From Paraclostridium ghonii (GTDB lineage Bacteria > Bacillota > Clostridia > Peptostreptococcales > Peptostreptococcaceae): a DNA stretch of 64,000 nt. Positions 44,697 to 53,889 of the stretch are shown one piece after another. The translations under genes and the position numbers were made by a program. Each line of letters begins with the position of its first letter. Position 1 is the stretch's first letter. The stretch lies in NCBI RefSeq assembly GCF_030815085.1, contig NZ_JAUSWG010000014.1; one strand, given 5' to 3'. A model generated the notes under the pieces. That model was given only the letters and a program-made list of their open reading frames with translations. It had not been told where the DNA came from and ran no database searches.

Positions 44697-44731
44697 TGTG
44701 TACTCAAGTTAACTTGGGTACACATTTTTTA
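44697..44731 (+). terminator. Terminator after duplicate 2
   Basis: TGTGTACTCAAGTT/AACTTGGGTACACA stem followed by six T residues. Confidence 0.9.
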
Positions 44732-44739
44732 TTTTAATA

Positions 44740-44868
44740 TTTAATCCTGAACTGTGGATAAATATAATTTCCAACTTATAAACTTGAGCAACGGATCTGC
44801 TTCTTAAGGTCGTTGGCGACATGAAGTGGTTCGCAGACGTAGTCGCTCAAGCGAAGCGAATTTTTTTA
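44740..44868. repeat. Family C intergenic repeat, copy C2
   Basis: Same 129-bp unit as C1, again just after the gene's terminator and about 100 bases before kdpA. An ATG within it (44821) opens the kdpA frame but is part of the repeat, not a start. Confidence 0.88.
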
Positions 44869-44967
44869 TCTTTATACAATCTTAATATAGTAATAATTAT
44901 CTTAACCTCCACTTTATACAAAAATACATACAATGATTATATAGAAAATTTAGGAGGAGATTGGATA

Positions 44968-46707
44968 ATGAGTATTGTAATTCAAGTAATTGTTTTTATT
45001 GTAGTAGTTATATTACTAGCAAAACCTTTAGGTATTTATATATCGAAAGTATTTAAAAATGAAAGAGTGTTTTTAACTAAGATATTAGAACCTATAGAAA
45101 AATTTATATACAAGGTGTTAAGAATAAAAAAAGATGAAGAAATGAATGGTAAAGAGTATATATTAAGCATTGTTTCATTTAGTGTAATTAGTTTAATCTT
45201 TGTGATTATATTACAAATGATTCAATATATACTTCCACTAAATCCAGAAAAGTTAAAAAATATAGATTGGAAACTAGCTCTTAATACAGCTTCAAGTTTT
45301 GTAACGAACACAAACTGGCAAGCTTATAGTGGAGAAAGCACATTAAGTTATTTAACTCAAATGATAGGATTAACGGTTCAAAACTTTTTATCAGCCGCAG
45401 TAGGTATAAGTGTTCTTATGGTATTAATAAGAGGATTTAAAAGAAGCAAATGTAATCATATAGGAAACTTTTGGGTTGATTTAACAAAGTCAACATTATA
45501 TATACTTTTACCTCTTTCTATGGTTTTAGCAATAATTTTGACTACTCAAGGAGTAGTTCAAAATTTCAAGCCATATCAAGAAGTTAACTTAGTAGAAAGT
45601 GTAGCAACAGAAAGTCAAGGTGTAATAGATAATCAAAAAATTCCAGGAGGTCCTGCAGCAAGCCAAATTGCAATAAAACAATTAGGTACAAATGGAGGCG
45701 GATTCTTTGGTACAAATTCAGCGTATCCATTTGAAAACCCAACATATTTATCTAATATGGCACAAGTTATTTCTATAATTTTAATACCTGCAGCACTATG
45801 CTTTACATTTGGAGATATGGTAAACGATAAAAAACAAGGAAATGTAATTTTAGGTGCAATGATGATTATCTTTATATTAGCTATATCTTCTGCAATGTAT
45901 TTTGAATTTAAAGCTACTCCAGAACTTGCAAATAATCCATATATAACAAGTGAATTTAAATTAGATCAGTCTGGCGGAAACATGGAAGGAAAAGAAGCAA
46001 GATTTGGAGTAATAAACTCAGCTATATGGGGAGTTACAACTACTTCAGCATCCAATGGATCAGTAAATGCTATGCATGACTCATTTACTCCAATGGGAGG
46101 AATGGTTTTAACTTTACTTATGCAATTAGGAGAAGTTGTGTTTGGAGGCGTTGGATGTGGGCTTTATGGTATGCTTGCATTTGTAATTCTTACTGTATTT
46201 ATATCAGGGCTTATGGTAGGTAGAACACCAGAGTATTTAGGGAAAAAAATCGATCCATTTGAAATGAAAATGGCGTCAATTTTAATAATAACTACACCTG
46301 CATTGGTATTGATTGGAAGTGCAATAACATGTATGATCCCAAATATAGATTTTTTCTTAACTAATAATGGACCACACAGTTTCTCAGAAATTTTATACGC
46401 TTTAAGTTCTACAGGTAACAACAACGGAAGTGCATTTGCAGGATTTAATGTAAATAATGATTTTATGAATATACTAACAAGCATAATAATGATATTAGCT
46501 CGTTTTATACCAATAGTTTTAATTATAAAAATAGGGGAGTCTTTAGCTAGTAAAAAAATAGTACCACAAAGCGCAGGTACATTAGCAACTAATAATATGC
46601 TGTTTGTATTTTTATTAGTTGGAGTTGTTCTTATGATAGGAGCATTAGGATTTTTACCATCACTAGCTCTTGGGCCAATAGCAGAACATTTAAATATGAT
46701 TTTTTAA
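44968..46707 (+). CDS. kdpA: K+-transporting ATPase subunit A
   Basis: 579 aa, the normal KdpA length, with about ten membrane helices and four pore-type filters (for example NTNWQAYSG, GTNGGGFFGTNSAYPFENP, TTTSASNGS, STGNNNGSAFAG). Binds and conducts K+ in the KdpFABC complex. The start at 44968 (MSIVIQVIVF) is chosen: GGAGGAG lies just before it, and the upstream in-frame ATG at 44821 is inside repeat C2. No kdpF was found in the 100 bases upstream. Confidence 0.96.
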   Translation: MSIVIQVIVFIVVVILLAKPLGIYISKVFKNERVFLTKILEPIEKFIYKVLRIKKDEEMNGKEYILSIVSFSVISLIFVIILQMIQYILPLNPEKLKNIDWKLALNTASSFVTNTNWQAYSGESTLSYLTQMIGLTVQNFLSAAVGISVLMVLIRGFKRSKCNHIGNFWVDLTKSTLYILLPLSMVLAIILTTQGVVQNFKPYQEVNLVESVATESQGVIDNQKIPGGPAASQIAIKQLGTNGGGFFGTNSAYPFENPTYLSNMAQVISIILIPAALCFTFGDMVNDKKQGNVILGAMMIIFILAISSAMYFEFKATPELANNPYITSEFKLDQSGGNMEGKEARFGVINSAIWGVTTTSASNGSVNAMHDSFTPMGGMVLTLLMQLGEVVFGGVGCGLYGMLAFVILTVFISGLMVGRTPEYLGKKIDPFEMKMASILIITTPALVLIGSAITCMIPNIDFFLTNNGPHSFSEILYALSSTGNNNGSAFAGFNVNNDFMNILTSIIMILARFIPIVLIIKIGESLASKKIVPQSAGTLATNNMLFVFLLVGVVLMIGALGFLPSLALGPIAEHLNMIF

Positions 46708-46732
46708 ACTTTAGTATAAAGGAGATATTAAA

Positions 46733-48793
46733 ATGAGCAATTCAAATAAAAGTTTTATAAGTAAAGATATTTTAAAAGATGCAATAAAGGATTCCATTAA
46801 AAAGTTAAGCTTTAAAGTACAGCTTAAAAATCCTGTTATGTTTGTAGTGTATATAGGATCAATAATTACTAGTTTAATAACTGTTATGTCATTTTTTAAC
46901 ATAACCAATGATAATACATCATTCGCCTTAATGATAAGCATATTTTTATGGTCTACAGTATTATTTGCAAACTTTGCAGAAGCTATAGCAGAAGGAAGAG
47001 GTAAAGCTCAAGCTAGTAGTTTAAGGGAGGCAAAAAAAGATGTATCAGCTAAAAAATTAAAAATTTGTGATAAAAATAGTGAGTTTGAGATTATACAATC
47101 AAGTTTACTAAAAAAAGGAGATATAGTTTTAGTAGAAGCAAATAATCAAGTTCCTGCAGATGGAGATGTTATAGATGGAGTTGCATCAGTGGATGAAAGT
47201 GCTATAACAGGAGAGAGTGCTCCAGTTATAAGAGAGTCAGGCGGAGATAGATGTGCAGTAACAGGTGGAACGACAGTAGTTTCTGATTACTTAATAATAG
47301 AAGTAACATCAAGTCCCGGTGAAAGTTTTCTAGATAAGATGATAGCCATGGTAGAAGGTGCAAAAAGAAAAAAAACTCCAAATGAAATAGCTTTACAAAC
47401 ATTACTAATAGCATTAACTTCAATATTTTTAATAGTAACAGTAACTTTATATCCATTTAGCTGCTTTGCAGTAAAACAAAATGGAGTAGGTAGTGTGGTT
47501 TCTATAACTTCGTTAGTAGCGTTATTAGTTTGCTTAGCTCCAACTACTATAGGTGGATTACTTTCTTCAATTGGAATTGCAGGAATGAGTAGATTAAATA
47601 ATAAAAATGTACTTGCAACATCAGGAAGAGCTATAGAAGCTGCTGGAGATGTAGATGTATTACTTTTAGATAAAACTGGAACTATAACATACGGAAATAG
47701 ACAGGCTAGTAAATTTATACCACTTAGACATGTAGATATGGAAGAGTTTGTGGATTGTGCAGAAATGAGTTCTGTATTAGATGAAACTCCAGAGGGAAGG
47801 AGTATAGTTGTACTTGCAAAACAGACGTATGCAATAAATGGAAGATATTTAATAAGTAATGGTGCTGAATTTGTGGAATTTTCAGCAAAAACTAGAATGA
47901 GTGGAGCAAATTTAAATGGAGATAAAATAAGAAAAGGAGCGGCTAGTGCTATCAAGCAATTTGTAGAAGAACAGGGTGGTAAATATCCAAAAGAGTGTGA
48001 TGAAATAGTTGAAGAAATATCTAAAAAAGGTGGAACACCTTTAGTAGTTTGTAAAAATGAAAGAGTACTGGGAGTTATATATTTAAAGGATGTTCTAAAA
48101 AAGGGAGTATATGAAAAATTTAATGATTTAAGAAAAATGGGAATAAAAACAATAATGATAACGGGGGATAATCCTTTAACAGCAGCTGCTATAGCAGCAG
48201 AAGCTGGGGTAGATGACTTTTTAGCAGAGGCAACACCTAAAGCTAAACTTGATTTAATACATGAATATCAGAGAAAAGGGCATTTAGTAGCAATGACTGG
48301 AGATGGAAGTAATGATGCACCTGCACTTGCTCAAGCAGATGTTGCTGTTGCTATGAATACAGGTACACAAGCTGCTAAAGAGGCTGGAAATATGGTTGAT
48401 TTAGATTCAAGTCCAACTAAACTAATAGAAATAGTAAAAATAGGTAAACAGTTACTTATGACAAGAGGAGCACTTACAACTTTTAGTATTGCAAATGATA
48501 TAGCAAAATATTTTGCTATAATACCACCACTATTTTTAGGAGTTTATCCACAATTAGATAAGTTAAATATAATGAATCTTCATAGTCCTGAAAGTGCTAT
48601 AATGAGCGCTGTTATATATAACGCAATTATAATAATTGCATTAGTTCCACTGGCACTTAAAGGTGTTAAATATAGAGAATTACCTGCGAGTAAACTTTTA
48701 TCAAGAAATTTAATGATATATGGCGTGGGAGGGATTATAACCCCATTTATATGTATAAAAGCTATAGATATGATTATAGGTACAATTTTATAA
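46733..48793 (+). CDS. kdpB: K+-transporting ATPase subunit B
   Basis: 686 aa P-type ATPase of the Kdp class. Actuator motif AITGESAPVIRE (about 158-169), phosphorylation site DKTGTITYG (about 314-322), TGDNPLTAAAIA (about 478) and GDGSNDAPALAQ (about 525). Hydrolyses ATP to drive K+ uptake through KdpA. Between kdpA and kdpC. RBS AAAGGAG. Confidence 0.97.
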   Translation: MSNSNKSFISKDILKDAIKDSIKKLSFKVQLKNPVMFVVYIGSIITSLITVMSFFNITNDNTSFALMISIFLWSTVLFANFAEAIAEGRGKAQASSLREAKKDVSAKKLKICDKNSEFEIIQSSLLKKGDIVLVEANNQVPADGDVIDGVASVDESAITGESAPVIRESGGDRCAVTGGTTVVSDYLIIEVTSSPGESFLDKMIAMVEGAKRKKTPNEIALQTLLIALTSIFLIVTVTLYPFSCFAVKQNGVGSVVSITSLVALLVCLAPTTIGGLLSSIGIAGMSRLNNKNVLATSGRAIEAAGDVDVLLLDKTGTITYGNRQASKFIPLRHVDMEEFVDCAEMSSVLDETPEGRSIVVLAKQTYAINGRYLISNGAEFVEFSAKTRMSGANLNGDKIRKGAASAIKQFVEEQGGKYPKECDEIVEEISKKGGTPLVVCKNERVLGVIYLKDVLKKGVYEKFNDLRKMGIKTIMITGDNPLTAAAIAAEAGVDDFLAEATPKAKLDLIHEYQRKGHLVAMTGDGSNDAPALAQADVAVAMNTGTQAAKEAGNMVDLDSSPTKLIEIVKIGKQLLMTRGALTTFSIANDIAKYFAIIPPLFLGVYPQLDKLNIMNLHSPESAIMSAVIYNAIIIIALVPLALKGVKYRELPASKLLSRNLMIYGVGGIITPFICIKAIDMIIGTIL

Positions 48794-48813
48794 TATGATA
48801 AGGAGATTGAAAT

Positions 48814-49383
48814 ATGAAGTATATAAAAAGAGCATCTTTAATATTTATAATTATGACTGTTATAACTGGAGTTATATATCCGCTTACAGTAACCGCATTT
48901 GCTCAAATATTTGTGCCAAGTAAAGCAAATGGTAGTATAATTGAAGAAAACAATAAAAAAATAGGATCAAAACTTATAGGTCAAAATTTTACAAATCCAG
49001 GATATTTCTGGTCAAGACCATCAGAAACACAAAGCTACCCATATAACCCATTAGGGTCTTCTGGAAGTAACATGTCTCCAACTGGAGAAGATTTTGATAA
49101 AGTATTAAATGAAAGAATAAATTTGTATAAAAAATATGATGAAAAAAACACACAAAAAATTCCTGTAGATTTAGTAACAGCATCAGCAAGTGGACTAGAT
49201 CCAGATATATCGTTAAGAGGAGCTAAATATCAAGTAGATAGAGTTTCTAAATATAGCAAAGTTTCTAGAGAAAAGTTATTAGAAATTATAGATAAAAATA
49301 CAAATTCCAAGGTTATAGGAACATTTGGAGAACCTACAGTAAATGTATTACAACTTAATCTAGATTTAGAAAAAATTAAATAA
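48814..49383 (+). CDS. kdpC: K+-transporting ATPase subunit C
   Basis: 189 aa. One N-terminal helix (ASLIFIIMTVITGVIYPLTVTAF) and the KdpC body with FWSRPSETQSYPYNP (about 67-81) and TASASGLDPDIS (about 126-137). Stabilises the KdpAB complex and aids ATP binding. RBS AAGGAG. Confidence 0.97.
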   Translation: MKYIKRASLIFIIMTVITGVIYPLTVTAFAQIFVPSKANGSIIEENNKKIGSKLIGQNFTNPGYFWSRPSETQSYPYNPLGSSGSNMSPTGEDFDKVLNERINLYKKYDEKNTQKIPVDLVTASASGLDPDISLRGAKYQVDRVSKYSKVSREKLLEIIDKNTNSKVIGTFGEPTVNVLQLNLDLEKIK

Positions 49384-49398
49384 TTATTAGGGGGATTT

Positions 49399-52095
49399 AT
49401 GAATAGACCGGATCCGGAAAGTTTATTAAATAAAATTAATAAAGAAGAAAAAAAATCAAAAAGAGGGCAATTAAAAATTTTCTTTGGATATGCAGCAGGA
49501 GTAGGTAAAACCTACTCCATGCTTGAGTCTGCACATAGTTTAAAAGAAAGTGGTGTAGACGTAGTAGTTGGGTATATAGAACCTCATTCAAGAAAAGAAA
49601 CATTAACATTATTAGAAGGTTTAGAGGTTTTGGAGTTAAAAGAAATAAAATATAAGACTATAAATTTAAAAGAATTTAACCTAGATTTAGCACTTAAAAG
49701 AAAACCAGAGGTTATACTGGTAGATGAGTTAGCACATACAAATGCTAAGGAATGTAGACATAGCAAAAGATGGAAAGATATAGAAGAACTTTTAATAGCA
49801 GGTATAGATGTATATACAACTGTAAATGTACAACACTTAGAAAGCCTAAATGATATAATTGAAATAGTGGCTAATATATGTGTAAAAGAGACTATACCAG
49901 ATAAACTTATAGATCTTTCATCACAACTTGAGTTAATAGATGTAGAGCCAGATGTTTTGTTAGAAAGGTTTAACCAAGGGAAAATATATAAAAAGGAACA
50001 AGCTATAAGAGCACAAGAAAATTTTTTTACAAAAGAAAACTTAGTAGCACTTAGAGAACTTGCTTTAAGAAAAACAGCTGAGAAAGTTAACAAAGAGGTT
50101 GAAATAACTAGATTATCAAAAAGCGGAGTAGAAGTTATACCAACAAGTGAAACAATACTTGTGTGTATATCTCCATCTCCATCTACTACAAAGTTAATTA
50201 GAACTGCATATAGAATTTCACAATCATCCTTATCTAGGCTAATTGCTATTTATATAAAAAATCCTAATAAAGAAGAATTACCAAAAGAAGCAAAAGCTCA
50301 ACTAGAATGTAATTTAGAGCTTGCAAAAAAGTTAGGAGCAGAAGTTGTTTTATTGCATGGAGACAACATGGTTGAAGATATACTAAGGTATTCGAAAATG
50401 AGAAATGTAACAAAGATTATAATAGGAAGAAATCATAGAAAACATAGTGTATTTTCAAGATTTGTAAAAAGAGATGTAGTAGACAAATTAATAGATGAAG
50501 CTGATCATATCGATGTACATGTAATACCATATAAGGGAGAAAAAAGTAGTAATTATAGACCTAAAAAAGAAAAAGGATTTATAGATAAGTTTAAAATTAC
50601 CGGAACTGATATATTTAAATTAATAATTATAACATCAATTACAACATGTGTAGCGCATGTATTAAAAAATGCTGGATTTACACAAGAAAATATATATTTA
50701 ATTTATATATTAGATATAGCTTTAGTATCTGTATTTACAAATGGATATGGAACAGGCATAATAAGTTCTATTTTAAATATAATTTTATTAAATTATTTAT
50801 TTACAAGTCCTCTATATACCTTAAATATAGATGATACAAACTATATAGTAACGTTATTTGTATTTTGTATAGTAGGGATAATAACATCATCACTTACATC
50901 AAGAATACAACAGCAAGTAGAAACTTATTCAAAACGTGAGCAAAACACACAGATGTTATATAAAGTAGGAAGAAGTTTTTTAAGGTTATCAAATAAAGAA
51001 GAAATCATAAGTACAGGTTTAGATCTTTTATCTATTGGATTAAATAAAAATATTTTATGTTATGTAAATGATAAAAGTAAAAAGCAACTAAATCTTTATA
51101 AAAATATAAAAAATAATAAACATGAGGAGCTATTTATAAATGATTCTGAAAAGGCTGTTGCAACATGGGCTTTTAATAATAATTCTATAGCAGGAACTGG
51201 AACTGATACATTACCTGGATCAAATGGGTTTTATATGCCTATAATAGGAATGAATGACACACTAGGGGTAATAGGGGTATCATGCGCAGGTAAAAAACTT
51301 GATAATGAAGATATTTGTTTAATTGAAGCAGTAATTGCTCAAATGGCAATAGCTCTAGAAAGAGAAATTTTATGTGAGATACAAAAAGAAGCAAGTCTTG
51401 AAATAGAAAGTGAACGACTAAGAAGTAGTTTGTTAAGAGCTATATCTCATGATCTAAGGACACCACTTGCGGGGATAAGTGGAGCAGTTAGTACTATTAT
51501 AAAAAATAAAAACTTAATAGATGAAAGTATTATAGATGATTTATTAAATGGGGTATTTGAAGATACACAATGGTTAATTAGATTGGTAGAAAATCTACTT
51601 AGCATGACAAGAATAGATGAAGGTAAACTTAAAGTAACAAAGCATCCAGAAATAGTTGAGGAGGTTATAGCACAATCTCTATCTCATATAAAAAAGAGAA
51701 TTCAAGATATAAAAATAAATATAGAAATACCAGATAAAATAATTTTTGTTCCTATGGATGCAAAACTTATAGAGCAGGTGTTTATAAATTTAATTGATAA
51801 TGCTATAAAATACTCAAATGGAGTTTGTGAAATAAAGATAAAAGTTTATGAATCCGAGGATATAATAGTATTTGAGGTTATAGACAATGGGCCTGGAATT
51901 AGTGAAAATGTAATTGATAATATATTTGATAGATTTTTTACAGGTGAATTAAATTATACAGACTCAAGAAAAGGTGTAGGCCTTGGATTATCAATATGTA
52001 AATCAATAATAAATGCCCACAAAGGTGATATAAGTGTAAAAAATAATGCAGATAAAGGAGCAACTTTCAAATTTACTTTACCTAAGGAAGATTAA
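49399..52095 (+). CDS. kdpD: Sensor histidine kinase KdpD
   Basis: 898 aa, full-length KdpD. Order: N-terminal KdpD domain with P-loop GYAAGVGKTYSM (about 30-41), a USP-like domain (about 250-370), four short membrane helices (about 405-500), a GAF-like region, then the kinase core with AISHDLRTPLAG (about 673-684) and ATP-binding NLIDNAIKYSNG and GVGLGLSICKSII. Senses K+ limitation or osmotic stress and phosphorylates KdpE. It lies 15 bases after kdpC. Confidence 0.97.
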   Translation: MNRPDPESLLNKINKEEKKSKRGQLKIFFGYAAGVGKTYSMLESAHSLKESGVDVVVGYIEPHSRKETLTLLEGLEVLELKEIKYKTINLKEFNLDLALKRKPEVILVDELAHTNAKECRHSKRWKDIEELLIAGIDVYTTVNVQHLESLNDIIEIVANICVKETIPDKLIDLSSQLELIDVEPDVLLERFNQGKIYKKEQAIRAQENFFTKENLVALRELALRKTAEKVNKEVEITRLSKSGVEVIPTSETILVCISPSPSTTKLIRTAYRISQSSLSRLIAIYIKNPNKEELPKEAKAQLECNLELAKKLGAEVVLLHGDNMVEDILRYSKMRNVTKIIIGRNHRKHSVFSRFVKRDVVDKLIDEADHIDVHVIPYKGEKSSNYRPKKEKGFIDKFKITGTDIFKLIIITSITTCVAHVLKNAGFTQENIYLIYILDIALVSVFTNGYGTGIISSILNIILLNYLFTSPLYTLNIDDTNYIVTLFVFCIVGIITSSLTSRIQQQVETYSKREQNTQMLYKVGRSFLRLSNKEEIISTGLDLLSIGLNKNILCYVNDKSKKQLNLYKNIKNNKHEELFINDSEKAVATWAFNNNSIAGTGTDTLPGSNGFYMPIIGMNDTLGVIGVSCAGKKLDNEDICLIEAVIAQMAIALEREILCEIQKEASLEIESERLRSSLLRAISHDLRTPLAGISGAVSTIIKNKNLIDESIIDDLLNGVFEDTQWLIRLVENLLSMTRIDEGKLKVTKHPEIVEEVIAQSLSHIKKRIQDIKINIEIPDKIIFVPMDAKLIEQVFINLIDNAIKYSNGVCEIKIKVYESEDIIVFEVIDNGPGISENVIDNIFDRFFTGELNYTDSRKGVGLGLSICKSIINAHKGDISVKNNADKGATFKFTLPKED

Positions 52096-52111
52096 TTAAA
52101 TGGGGGACGAT

Positions 52112-52807
52112 ATGAATAAGTATAGTATTTTAATTATAGAAGATGACGATACAATAAGAAAGTTTATAAATACATCAATTTCAACTCAAGGATATATAGT
52201 AAAAGAAGCTATAAAAGGAAAAGAAGGAATATCACTTGCTATGTCTCATTCTCCAGATGTTATATTGCTAGACTTAGGTCTAGAAGATATGGATGGAATA
52301 GATGTAATAAAAAGTATAAGAACTTTATCTGACGTACCTATAATAGTAGTGTCAGCAAGAGAGCAAGATAGAGAAAAAGTAGAAGCTTTTGATGTAGGAG
52401 CAGATGATTATATAACAAAGCCATTTTCAATAGCAGAATTATTAGCAAGAGTTAGAGTTGCTATTAGGCATTCTGAAAAAAACAAACCAAAAGTAAATTT
52501 AAAAACAAGTTTTGAATATAAAAGTTTATATGTAGATTTTGAGAAAAGAAAAGTAACTATTAAAAATGAAGAAATACATCTAACACCTATTGAATATGAT
52601 ATATTATCACTACTTGTAAAATACCATGGAAAAGTTTTAACTCATAAATTTATTGCTAAAGAAATATGGGGAAGTGCATTAGGTAGTGAAATAAAATCAT
52701 TAAGAGTATTTATGGCTACATTAAGACGTAAAATAGAAAAAGAACCAGCAAATCCTGAATATATAATAACGGAAATAGGTATTGGATATAAATTAAATGA
52801 TGAATAA
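52112..52807 (+). CDS. kdpE: Response regulator KdpE
   Basis: 231 aa. Receiver domain with the acidic pair in IIEDDDT and phospho-acceptor Asp in ILLDLGLEDMDG (about 52), Lys in ITKPFS; C-terminal OmpR-type winged helix (LTPIEYDILSLL, SLRVFMATLRRKIE). Activates the kdp operon. ATG 52112 is chosen, as GGGGGA lies just before it and overlaps the ATG at 52100. Last gene before the terminator. Confidence 0.95.
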   Translation: MNKYSILIIEDDDTIRKFINTSISTQGYIVKEAIKGKEGISLAMSHSPDVILLDLGLEDMDGIDVIKSIRTLSDVPIIVVSAREQDREKVEAFDVGADDYITKPFSIAELLARVRVAIRHSEKNKPKVNLKTSFEYKSLYVDFEKRKVTIKNEEIHLTPIEYDILSLLVKYHGKVLTHKFIAKEIWGSALGSEIKSLRVFMATLRRKIEKEPANPEYIITEIGIGYKLNDE

Positions 52808-52808
52808 C

Positions 52809-52842
52809 AAAAAGGACTGTTACTTTGTAGACAGTCCTTTTT
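52809..52842 (+). terminator. Terminator of the kdp operon
   Basis: AAAAAGGACTGT/ACAGTCCTTTTT perfect stem with a 10-base loop. Confidence 0.92.
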
Positions 52843-52908
52843 GAAATTTGTTTGTTTTAGGAAATATACAATATTTAAAAATATAGGCTTAGTATGAACT
52901 AAAATTGT

Positions 52909-52927
52909 GATAATAATTATCATTATC
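52909..52927. promoter_or_regulatory. Fur-box-like site
   Basis: GATAATAATTATCATTATC agrees at 17 of 19 positions with the classical Fur box. A second dyad ATAATTG/CAATTAT follows at 52940-52957. It lies in the gap between kdpE and the RNase H gene, which is not an iron gene; the regulated target is unclear. No other gene is seen in 52843-53083. Confidence 0.55.
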
Positions 52928-53083
52928 TACAATGTAATGATAATTGATTTCAATTATTATGTCAATAGAAAAAGTTAAAATAGGAGAAAAAATAGAAAAA
53001 ATTATAAAATATTTGATAAATAAATAAATTCATAATAATATTAAGTTATAGATAATAGGAAACTAAAGATAGGAGATTATGCT

Positions 53084-53803
53084 GTGATTAAAAAATTTTA
53101 TGCAGTTAAAATAGGAAAAACCCCAGGAGTTTATACTACTTGGGATGAATGTAAAGAGCAGGTGAATAAATTCCCTGGATCAATATATAAGAGTTTTAAA
53201 ACATTAGAAGAAGCTGAGAAGTTTGCAGGAATAAAATTACAGAGTATATCAAAAAAATCTAACTTAAAAGTTAAGGATAAGTTAAATTTAACCACAAGTG
53301 ATAAAGAATTAAAACCTATAAAAAGTAAAGCAAATGTAGCATATTTTGAAAACTATATTGAACCTGATGATATAAAATTTGATTTTGATATTATAGCGTT
53401 TGTTGATGGGAGCTATGATAGAGTGTCAAAAACATTTGGATCTGGAATTGCAGTAATTGATTTTGAAAAAAATTTAGTAAAAGAATATAAAGTAGCTGGA
53501 CATGATAAGTGGGATCAGTGGAATATAGTAGGAGAAATAGAAGCATCTAAATATGCTATAAAGTTAGCTTACGATAAAGGATTTAAAAATATATGCATAT
53601 ATCATGATTTAAAAAATATTGCACTTTGGGCAGCTGGAACTTGGCAGGCTAAAAATGAATACACTCAGTCATATGTTAGATTTGTAGAAGAGTATAGTAA
53701 AGATATAGAAATTACATTTATAAAAGTTAAAGGGCATAGTTGCAATAAATATAATGATATAGCAGATAGATTAGCTAGAGAAGCAATAGAAGAATATATA
53801 TAA
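53084..53803 (+). CDS. Ribonuclease H with viroplasmin-type N-terminal domain
   Basis: 239 aa. Residues about 3-50 form the viroplasmin/HBD domain (YAVKIGKTPGVYTTWDEC...YKSF) that binds RNA-DNA hybrid. From about 95 is RNase H1 with catalytic acids in VDGSYD, GEIEASKYA, IYHDLKN and YNDIADRLAREA. Removes RNA from hybrids. Starts at GTG 53084 behind AGGAG; the nearby ATG at 53079 meets TGA at once. Confidence 0.92.
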   Translation: MIKKFYAVKIGKTPGVYTTWDECKEQVNKFPGSIYKSFKTLEEAEKFAGIKLQSISKKSNLKVKDKLNLTTSDKELKPIKSKANVAYFENYIEPDDIKFDFDIIAFVDGSYDRVSKTFGSGIAVIDFEKNLVKEYKVAGHDKWDQWNIVGEIEASKYAIKLAYDKGFKNICIYHDLKNIALWAAGTWQAKNEYTQSYVRFVEEYSKDIEITFIKVKGHSCNKYNDIADRLAREAIEEYI

Positions 53804-53889
53804 AAATAATAAAAAATATTTGAAAAAGGATTATTTAGTAATAATTCTTTTTTATATTCAATATTAATAAAAATAAAAGGGGGTTAAAT

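Noticed and set aside
44740..44868. c-di-AMP (ydaO) riboswitch upstream of kdpA, as found in some Firmicutes
   Set aside because: The sequence is repeat C2 and lacks the conserved ydaO core; an identical unit stands before an unrelated gene.
44821..44967. N-terminal extension of kdpA from the ATG at 44821
   Set aside because: This ATG is inside repeat C2, has no ribosome site, and the KdpA family start with GGAGGAG before it is at 44968.
52959..53027. 22-codon ORF after the Fur-like site (MSIEKVKIGEK...)
   Set aside because: No ribosome site is present and the Lys/Glu/Ile composition is what random AT-rich sequence gives.
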